Positions 38,644 through 44,914 of a DNA stretch of 64,000 bases are shown here, in pieces. Below the pieces are notes generated by a model. The model saw only the letters and a program-made list of their open reading frames with translations, did no database searches and was not told where the DNA came from. The translations under genes and the position numbers were made by a program. Position 1 is the stretch's first letter. Each line of letters opens with the position of its first letter. Source of the DNA: Phenylobacterium glaciei (GTDB taxonomy: Bacteria > Pseudomonadota > Alphaproteobacteria > Caulobacterales > Caulobacteraceae); contig NZ_JAGSGD010000001.1 in the NCBI RefSeq assembly GCF_016772415.1, positions 2,629,501 to 2,693,500 on the forward strand, written 5' to 3'.

Positions 38644-39275
38644 TGAACGCCAATGTCCGCATGCCGCTGGAGGCCAGAGCCCCGGCCAAGGTCGACGAGG
38701 GCCAGCTTGAGGTGGCCGTCTGCCGAACCCTGCCCGACCTGATGCAGGCCATGGCGGTCCGCACCCTGGTCTATATGGGCGAACAAGCCTGCCCCTATGA
38801 CGAGGAGTTCGACGGCAACGACTTCGCCGGCGCCACCCACCTGATCCTGCGCCGCGACGGAGAGCCCATCGGTACTCTGCGCATCCGCTGGTTCGCCGAT
38901 TTCGCCAAGGTGGAGCGGGTGGCGGTGCGCAAGGAATTCCGCCGTGGCCGCGCCACCCTGATGCTGATCCTGGCCGCCAAGAAGTTGGCCGAGAAGAAGA
39001 ACTACCGGAAGATCCTCGGCTACGGCCAGGTGCGGCTGATCCCCTTCTGGGAGCAGTATTTCAACGCCTATGTCCGCCCCCGGCGCGATGGCTTCGTGGT
39101 GTCGGACCACGACTATGTGGAGATGGTGGTGGAGGGCGTGCCGCCGCACGACGCCCTGACCCTCGACTCCGATCCCTACGAGTTGCTGCGGCCCGAGGGC
39201 GCCTGGAACGAGCCCGGCGTGCTGGACAGGTCTGCCGGACGAACCGCCAGCAATCCTGGAGGGCTGTCGCGGTGA
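38643..39275 (+). CDS. GNAT-fold acyltransferase, LuxI-like
   Basis: The 210-residue protein has a GNAT core: ATHLILRRDGEPIGTLRIRWF (beta strands), VERVAVRKEFRRGRATLMLI (acyl-CoA/pantetheine loop region with R-R-G-R), then YGQVRLIPFWEQYFN. The preceding CPYDEEFDGNDF recalls the E-x-D-x-F-D motif of LuxI-type autoinducer synthases. It could therefore use acyl-CoA or acyl-ACP to acylate a small molecule. It is coupled to the genes on both sides (TGATG at its start and GTGA at its end). The product is unknown. Confidence 0.75.
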   Translation: MNANVRMPLEARAPAKVDEGQLEVAVCRTLPDLMQAMAVRTLVYMGEQACPYDEEFDGNDFAGATHLILRRDGEPIGTLRIRWFADFAKVERVAVRKEFRRGRATLMLILAAKKLAEKKNYRKILGYGQVRLIPFWEQYFNAYVRPRRDGFVVSDHDYVEMVVEGVPPHDALTLDSDPYELLRPEGAWNEPGVLDRSAGRTASNPGGLSR

Positions 39276-39796
39276 GCGGCTACGCCCCAAACGCCGCGGC
39301 CCTGGTCTGCCTGGATTTGCAGCGCGGACGCCTGTCCACCGAGGGCGCGGCGGCCACCGCGGCCGTCTGCCGGAAGGCCCTGGCCCAGGCGCGCCGCCGC
39401 CGCTGGCCGGTGCTGCACGTTTACGCTCGGCAAGGCGCCATGCCGCCCGACCGGCCCATCCCGGGTCTGGAGCCCCTGCCCAGCGAGGCGGTGTTCCTGC
39501 GCACCGGTCCCTCAGCCTTCACCAACGCCAGCTTCAGCCAAACGGCCCAGAGTCTCGGCGGACCGCTGGTGCTGATCGGCTTTTCCATGGCCGACACCGT
39601 GCTGGCCACGGCTTTCGCCGCCGCTGACCGCGACCTGGCCGTCGAGGTGATCGACGACGCCGTCGGCGGCGACCCCGCCAATCGCAAGATCCTGCTCAAG
39701 CCCCTGGCCGCCCTCGCGCCACGCGCGCGGGTGACCACCTTGCATGAGCTCTTCCTTGAGGACGCCACGCGGTTCGCCGCGGCGAACATGCCATGA
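39272..39796 (+). CDS. isochorismatase-like protein lacking catalytic residues
   Basis: The 174-residue protein follows the isochorismatase/cysteine hydrolase fold: LVCLDLQRGR keeps the first Asp (15), SAF follows position 77, and GFSMADTVLATAFAA matches the GVxTDxCVxxTA elbow. In the last motif the nucleophile Cys is Thr109, and the usual Lys before SAF is Arg77. It is therefore probably not a hydrolase of the standard mechanism; a binding or scaffold role is possible. It starts at GTG within the GNAT stop (GTGA) and ends in the next start (ATGA). Confidence 0.7.
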   Translation: MSGYAPNAAALVCLDLQRGRLSTEGAAATAAVCRKALAQARRRRWPVLHVYARQGAMPPDRPIPGLEPLPSEAVFLRTGPSAFTNASFSQTAQSLGGPLVLIGFSMADTVLATAFAAADRDLAVEVIDDAVGGDPANRKILLKPLAALAPRARVTTLHELFLEDATRFAAANMP

Positions 39797-40044
39797 CCGA
39801 TTTCAAGATCTCGCAAAGCTTCCGGTCCGTCGGCCCGGCGCGCCACCCCTCCGACATGGACCTGGAGGACCAGACTGCGGAACTGATGGAAATGGCCAGC
39901 CTGCTCAGTCCTAGGGACATGGCCACCCTGTCGGTGATCGTCCGACGCGCCGCTGAAATCTCGGAGTCCGAGGGAGAGGATGTCGCCATCGCGGTCCTGG
40001 ATCAGATCCATAGCATCCTCGACGGGCGGGTCTCCGACGCCTGA
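39793..40044 (+). CDS. small hypothetical protein, last gene of the operon
   Basis: An 83-residue acidic protein starting MTDFKISQSFRS. Residues 25-80 are predicted helical, rich in Glu, Ala and Leu (LEDQTAELMEMASLLSPRD...). There is no signal peptide or Cys pair. It overlaps the preceding gene by four bases. The family is not recognised; it may bind one of the operon proteins. Confidence 0.65.
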   Translation: MTDFKISQSFRSVGPARHPSDMDLEDQTAELMEMASLLSPRDMATLSVIVRRAAEISESEGEDVAIAVLDQIHSILDGRVSDA

Positions 40045-40100
40045 TTTACAATCTAAAGTTGTGCTAACGTCATAGATCGTTTGTGCTTCGAAAACCCAAA

Positions 40101-40210
40101 ATGGGGATAATTCGTGTGCCGTGACGTCCAGAAGCCGGGAAATGGGGATCAAAAACCCCTAAGGCGCGATATTTAACGCTACAGTGCGACCCTATGTCTT
40201 AGTGGGGACA
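40101..40210. promoter_or_regulatory. three phased direct repeats upstream of the XRE gene
   Basis: AATGGGGATA (40101), AATGGGGATC (40141) and AGTGGGGACA (40201) are spaced 40 and 60 bases apart, close to whole helical turns. The first two lie within CCC...GGG and GGGG...CCCC dyads. They are in the 242-base gap between the operon end and the XRE start, so they may be operators for the XRE protein. Function is inferred. Confidence 0.45.
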
Positions 40211-40286
40211 AATTGGTGGCGATACGGCTTTTACGCGTGCAGAAAGACGCTGCGTACTGGAGCGTGCGCGCCAGAAGGACATATCC

Positions 40287-40697
40287 GTGAGCGAGAATCT
40301 TGACGACGCGGGCCCCGACCCCATCGACGTCGCTGTCGGCCACCGCATCCGCGTGCGCCGCAAATGGCTTGGCATCTCCCAGTCGAACCTGGCCGACCAC
40401 CTCGGCGTCAGTTTCCAGCAGGTCCAGAAGTACGAGCGCGGCGCCAACCGCACCTCGGCCTCCATGCTGGTGCGCATCGCCGAGAAGCTGGAAACCACGG
40501 TCGGCGAACTGGTGGGCGAGAACGACCGCCCCACCGGCGACGAGAGCCTGTTCGAGAAACTGGCCGTGCCGGGCGCTGTCCAACTCCTGGAGGCCTTCGC
40601 CAGCGTGCAGCAACCCCAACTGCGCACAGCGATCCTCAACCTGACACGGTCGCTGATCGAAGAGACGGAGGAGCCCGCGCCCAAGCGCGCGCGCTAA
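40287..40697 (+). CDS. XRE family transcriptional regulator
   Basis: The 136-residue protein has an N-terminal helix-turn-helix typical of alphaproteobacterial XRE proteins (VGHRIRVRRKWLGISQSNLADHLGVSFQQVQKYERGANR, about 17-55) followed by a helical C-terminal part. The start is GTG with AAGGA upstream. It lies 242 bases downstream of a coupled operon on the same strand, with phased repeats between them. Its stop overlaps that of the convergent methyltransferase by four bases. Confidence 0.9.
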   Translation: MSENLDDAGPDPIDVAVGHRIRVRRKWLGISQSNLADHLGVSFQQVQKYERGANRTSASMLVRIAEKLETTVGELVGENDRPTGDESLFEKLAVPGAVQLLEAFASVQQPQLRTAILNLTRSLIEETEEPAPKRAR

Positions 40698-41500
40698 TCC
40701 CTGAGGGCCGCGAACGCCAGGTGGTGCAGGACGATCCCCCCCGTCGTCGCCACGTTCAGGGAGTCGAAGCCGGTGGCCATGGGAATGGCCACCGTCGTGG
40801 CCCGCGCCAGCACCGAGGCCGCCAGTCCGGGCCCCTCGGCCCCCAGCAGCACGGCGGCCTTTGACGGCCGCTTGAGGTCCACGAGCCGTGTGGCGCCGCC
40901 GGGGCTCAAGGCCACAGTCTCGAACCCTGCCGCCGTCAGCACCTCCAGCAGGTCGCCCTGCGCCGTCGCGAAGGGCGTCACCAGCACGGCGCCCACCGAC
41001 ACCCGGATGGCCTTGCGGTAGAGCGGGTCGCAGCAATCGGTGTCCAAGAGCACGGCGTCCACGCCGAAGGCCGCGGCGTTGCGGAACAGGCCGCCCATAT
41101 TGTCGTGGTTGGCGATGCCCGACAGCGCCAGGACCAGCGCCCCCTCCCCCAGCCCCGCCAGCATGTCCGCGGCGCTCGCCGGCGCGCGGCGGCGGCCAAG
41201 GGCCAGGATGCCGCGATGGATGTGGAACCCCACCACCGCGTCCATGGCCTCCTGGCTGGCCGAATAGACCGGCACGTCCTCCGGCAGCCTGGCGATCAGG
41301 TCGGCCAACCCCGCCACCCGCTTGCGGGCGATCATCAGCGAGGCCGGCTCGCACAGGGTCGAGCGGGCCAGCACGTTGAGCACCACCTCGCCCTCGGCCA
41401 CGAACAGGCCCTCGCGGCCCACCAGGTCGCGCTCCCGCACGTCACGATAGGCCGCGACCCTGGGGTCCGCGGGGTCGTCGATCAGGATGATCTCAGGCAA
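40694..41500 (-). CDS. SPOUT-class RNA methyltransferase (TrmH/SpoU family)
   Basis: This 268-residue protein probably methylates a 2'-hydroxyl of rRNA or tRNA with AdoMet. It has the three SpoU motifs: LSGIANHDNMGGLFRNAAAFG (motif 1), VLLGAEGPGL (motif 2) and IPMATGFDSLNVATTGGIVLHHL (motif 3, the knot). An N-terminal substrate-binding region (REGLFVAEGEVVLNVLA) is present. The target nucleotide cannot be told. It is upstream of no obvious operon partner; the M13 peptidase lies just upstream on the same strand (6 bases). Confidence 0.92.
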   Translation of the reverse strand: MPEIILIDDPADPRVAAYRDVRERDLVGREGLFVAEGEVVLNVLARSTLCEPASLMIARKRVAGLADLIARLPEDVPVYSASQEAMDAVVGFHIHRGILALGRRRAPASAADMLAGLGEGALVLALSGIANHDNMGGLFRNAAAFGVDAVLLDTDCCDPLYRKAIRVSVGAVLVTPFATAQGDLLEVLTAAGFETVALSPGGATRLVDLKRPSKAAVLLGAEGPGLAASVLARATTVAIPMATGFDSLNVATTGGIVLHHLAFAALRD

Positions 41501-41506
41501 GCCGAG

Positions 41507-43624
41507 CTACCAGATCTTCACCCGGTCGGCGGGCGCCAGATAGAGCTTCTCCCCCGGCTTGGCGCCGAAGGCCCCGTACCAGGCGTCGAGGTTGCGCACC
41601 GTGTCGGCGCGGTATTCGGCCGGCGAGTGCCCGTCGGTCAGCAGGGCGCGGCGCAGGGCGGCTTCCCGGTACTTGCCCCGATAGTTCTGCGCCCAGCCGA
41701 AGAAGAACCGCTGGTCGGCGGTGATCCCATCGATCACCGGCGCGGGCGCCCCGTTCAGCGACAGGTGGTAGGCGTCATAGGAGGTGGCCAGGCCCGCCAG
41801 GTCGGCGATGTTCTCGCCCAACGTCAGGTCGCCGTTCACCGCCAGGTCGGGCAGCGGCTTGTAGCCGTCGTACTGGGCCGAGAGCTGCTTGGCCGAGGCC
41901 TTGAAGTGGGCCATGTCGGCGTCGGTCCACCAGTTCTTGACGTTGCCATGCGCGTCGAACAGGGCGCCGGCGTCGTCGAAGCCGTGGCTGATCTCGTGGC
42001 CGATCACCCCGCCGATAGCGCCGTAGTTCACCGCCGGATCGGCCTTGGGATCGAAGAACGGCGGCTCCAGGATGGCGGCCGGGAAGCTGATGGAGTTCTG
42101 CATCGGCGCGTTCAGCGCATTGACCGTCTGAGGCGTCATGTACCACTCGCCGCGATCCACCGGCTGTCCCAGCTTGGCGACGTTGCGGCGGTACTCGAAG
42201 AGCTCGCCCCGCTGCCAGTTGCCGTAGGCGTCGCCGGCCACGATGCTCAGACCGGAATAGTCGCGCCACTTGTCGGGATAGCCGACGCCGATCTGGAAGT
42301 TGGCCAGCTTCTCGTGGGCCTTGGCCTTGGTGACCGGGTCCATCCAGTCCAGGCGGTCGATGCGGTGGCCGAAGGCGGCCAGGATGTTCTTCACCATGCC
42401 TTCAACTTCCGCCTTCGATTCTGGCGGGAAGTACTTGGCGACATAGAGTTTTCCGATCGCCTCACCCAGGGCGTCGCCGGTACGGTCCACGCCGCGCTTC
42501 CAGCGCTCCTGCTGCTGCGGCGTGCCCGATAGCGCGGTCGCGTTGAAGGCGAAGCTCTCGTCCACGAAGGCCTTGGAGAGGTAGGGCGATCCCCGCTCCA
42601 CCGTGTGGAAGGCCAGGTAGTCCTTCCAGGCCGCCAGGGGCTCGGACGCCACCAGCCTGGCCTCGCCGGTGATGGCGGTGGACTGCCAGGCGCCGAACAT
42701 CGGCTGGTCGGCGAGGCCTGCCGCGGTCAGGAAGGCGTCCCAATCCATGCCCGGCGCCTTCTTGGCCAGCTCGGCGCGGGACCATTGGACGTTGGTCTTG
42801 GGGATGTCGAAGGTGTCGGCCGCCGTCCAGTGCGTGGCCGCGATCTTGGTCTCCAGGGCCAGGACCCTCGCCGCGCGGGCGTCCACGTCGCTGAAGCCGG
42901 CCAGCCGCAGCTGATTGGCGACATGGGCCTTGTACTTGGCCCGCAGGTCCACGTACTTCGCGCCAGCGTCCAGATAGTAGGTGCGGTCAGGCATGCCCAG
43001 CCCGCCCTGGATGATGTAGGGCAGATAGCGCTTTGTATCGTTGAGGTTTTCCACCACCCATAGGCCGAAGATCCGGTCGGTCTTGGGGCTGGTGGCGTTC
43101 ATGATGTCGACGTCGGCGCGGATCGAGCCCCCGAGTTGGCTCGAAAGCGCCGTACGGGTCTTGATCGCCGCGATCTGCGCCAGCTCCGGGGCGAGCGGGG
43201 TCGCGCCCTTCGCCTCGATGGCCGCCTCATCCATGAAGCTGGCATAGTAGTCGCCGATCATGCGGGCCTCGGACCCGGCAGGCCCCTGGGTCTTGGCGGC
43301 GGTCTCGATCAGGTCGACGGTGCGCTTGGAGGCGGCCTCCCGCAGGACGGCGAAGGTGTTGTAGCTGGAGCGGTCGGCGGGGATCTCGGTGGTCTTCACC
43401 CAGGTCCCGTTGGCGTAGTTGAAGAAGTCGTCGCCGGGCTTCACCGAGGTGTCCATGCCGGCGGTGTCGAAGCCGAAGGTCCCATAGACGGGCTTGAGCT
43501 TGGGCGCCTGCGCGATGGGCGCGGGCGCGGGAACCGGCGCGGGCGGGGCGGCGCCCAGGCTGGCGCAGGCCGACAGGATCACCGGCGCGCAGGCGGCCAG
43601 CAGCAGGGTTTTAAGGTTGGTCAT
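41507..43624 (-). CDS. M13 family zinc metallopeptidase (lipoprotein)
   Basis: The 705-residue protein is of the neprilysin/PepO family. Residues 1-20 form a lipoprotein signal with lipobox LSAC, then a Pro/Ala-rich linker. The zinc motif HEISH lies in VIGHEISHGFDD, and the third ligand Glu in GENIADLAGL about 55 residues later, with WW-containing C-terminal segments as in PepO. It probably degrades peptides in the periplasm. The ATG giving MTNLKTLLLAACAP is chosen for the lipobox. The methyltransferase gene follows six bases downstream. Confidence 0.93.
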   Translation of the reverse strand: MTNLKTLLLAACAPVILSACASLGAAPPAPVPAPAPIAQAPKLKPVYGTFGFDTAGMDTSVKPGDDFFNYANGTWVKTTEIPADRSSYNTFAVLREAASKRTVDLIETAAKTQGPAGSEARMIGDYYASFMDEAAIEAKGATPLAPELAQIAAIKTRTALSSQLGGSIRADVDIMNATSPKTDRIFGLWVVENLNDTKRYLPYIIQGGLGMPDRTYYLDAGAKYVDLRAKYKAHVANQLRLAGFSDVDARAARVLALETKIAATHWTAADTFDIPKTNVQWSRAELAKKAPGMDWDAFLTAAGLADQPMFGAWQSTAITGEARLVASEPLAAWKDYLAFHTVERGSPYLSKAFVDESFAFNATALSGTPQQQERWKRGVDRTGDALGEAIGKLYVAKYFPPESKAEVEGMVKNILAAFGHRIDRLDWMDPVTKAKAHEKLANFQIGVGYPDKWRDYSGLSIVAGDAYGNWQRGELFEYRRNVAKLGQPVDRGEWYMTPQTVNALNAPMQNSISFPAAILEPPFFDPKADPAVNYGAIGGVIGHEISHGFDDAGALFDAHGNVKNWWTDADMAHFKASAKQLSAQYDGYKPLPDLAVNGDLTLGENIADLAGLATSYDAYHLSLNGAPAPVIDGITADQRFFFGWAQNYRGKYREAALRRALLTDGHSPAEYRADTVRNLDAWYGAFGAKPGEKLYLAPADRVKIW

Positions 43625-43744
43625 TGACGAGGCTCCCAAGGGACAGGGCGCGTCACGGCGCGCTCTCAGCGTTTGAGCCTTCATACACCGGCGGAGCGAT
43701 TTGGGGCCCGCTGGCGGATTAAACTTCCGTCATGTCCCGATCAC

Positions 43745-43774
43745 CGCTCATCCCGGCGAAGGCCGGGATGAGCG
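43745..43774. repeat. palindromic hairpin (CTCATCCCGGC family)
   Basis: CGCTCATCCCGGC and GCCGGGATGAGCG pair perfectly over 13 bp around GAAG. It resembles the outer arms of the CGTCATCCCGG repeats and lies between the same-strand kdgK and M13 genes. It has no T-run on either side. Confidence 0.6.
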
Positions 43775-43788
43775 GATGAAGGTGCGCC

Positions 43789-44811
43789 CTACCTCCGGAC
43801 ATCCAGGCTGTGGCTGGACCGCACGGCCTCGACATCGGCCACGGTGGCCAGGTTCAAGTCGCCCGGCGTGGCGTGCTTCAGCACCGCGGCGGCCACCGCG
43901 AACTCCAGCAGGTCAGCCTCCGCCATCCCGGTCAGCAGGCCGTGGATCACGCCTGCGGCGAAGGCGTCGCCGCCGCCGATGCGGTCGATGATGGGGTCCA
44001 TCGTCCGGCTGCCGGTGCGCCAGGCGCCGTCGCGGGAGAACAGGAAGCCCGCCAGCTCGTGATGGTTGACCGTGTGCTGCACCCGGTCGGTGCAGGCCAG
44101 GCGCGCCAGGTTCGGCCAGGCCTTGAAGGCCATGTCGGCGGCCCAGCGGCGCAGGCCGTCGGCGCCCTGGCCGCTCTCGAAAGAGGCGCCGAGCACGAGA
44201 GCGATGTCGCGATGATCCCCGAACACCAGGTCGGCCTGGGAGAGCATCTCGCCCAGGATGGCCGGGGCGTCCCCGCCCCAGGCCTGCCACAGGGTCGCGC
44301 GGTAATTGCAGTCCATGGAGACCGTCAGGCCCAGACGCCGCGCCGCCTTCACCGCCTCGACGGCGGCCTTGGCGGTCTCGGGTCCGATGGCGGCGGTGAC
44401 GCCGGAGACGTGCAGCCAACCTGCCCCCGCCAGCCCCGCGTCCCAGTCGATGGCGCAGGCCCCGCGGCTGAAGGCTGAGTCGGCGCGGTCGTACAGCACC
44501 TGCGACGACCGCTGCGCCGCCCCCGGCGTCAGGAAATAGAGCCCCATCCGCCCCGGCGTGAACGCGATGCCGGAGGTGTCGACGCCATAGCGCCGCAGCT
44601 CGTCAACGGCGGCGTGGCCCAGGCCGTTGTCGGGCAGCACGCTGAGCATGCGGGCGGCATGGCCGAAGCGGGCCAGCGACACACCCACATTGGCCTCCGC
44701 CCCGCCGAAGCTGACCTTCAGGGTCGGCGACTGCAGCAGCAGTTCGTTGTCGGGCGCGGCCAGGCGGACCAGGACCTCGCCGAAACACACCACAGGACCG
44801 GCCACTGACAT
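43789..44811 (-). CDS. kdgK: 2-dehydro-3-deoxygluconokinase (PfkB family)
   Basis: KdgK phosphorylates 2-keto-3-deoxygluconate to KDPG. The 340-residue PfkB-family kinase has the N-terminal FGEVLVRLAAPDNELLLQSPTLKVSFGGAEANVGVSLARFG and the C-terminal ATP/anion-hole motif DRIGGGDAFAAGVIHGLL with the catalytic Asp. The sugar-binding pattern and the KduD/KduI/UxaC genes downstream support KDG as substrate. I use the ATG giving MSVAGPVVCFGE. It lies 104 bases after the TonB receptor stop, with a terminator between, so it probably has its own promoter or relies on readthrough. Confidence 0.88.
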   Translation of the reverse strand: MSVAGPVVCFGEVLVRLAAPDNELLLQSPTLKVSFGGAEANVGVSLARFGHAARMLSVLPDNGLGHAAVDELRRYGVDTSGIAFTPGRMGLYFLTPGAAQRSSQVLYDRADSAFSRGACAIDWDAGLAGAGWLHVSGVTAAIGPETAKAAVEAVKAARRLGLTVSMDCNYRATLWQAWGGDAPAILGEMLSQADLVFGDHRDIALVLGASFESGQGADGLRRWAADMAFKAWPNLARLACTDRVQHTVNHHELAGFLFSRDGAWRTGSRTMDPIIDRIGGGDAFAAGVIHGLLTGMAEADLLEFAVAAAVLKHATPGDLNLATVADVEAVRSSHSLDVRR

Positions 44812-44850
44812 CTCCGAACTGGCGGCGAACCGAACGCCCCACCCTACCCT

Positions 44851-44885
44851 AAACAAAGCGGCGCGCCGGGGAACCGGCGCGCCGC
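44851..44885 (-). terminator. Rho-independent terminator of the TonB-dependent receptor gene
   Basis: GCGGCGCGCCGG and CCGGCGCGCCGC pair over 12 bp around a four-base loop and are followed on the minus strand by TTTGTTT. It lies just after the receptor stop codon. Confidence 0.8.
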
Positions 44886-44914
44886 AAGTCTCTCCTCGGG
44901 GGATCCAGGAACGC

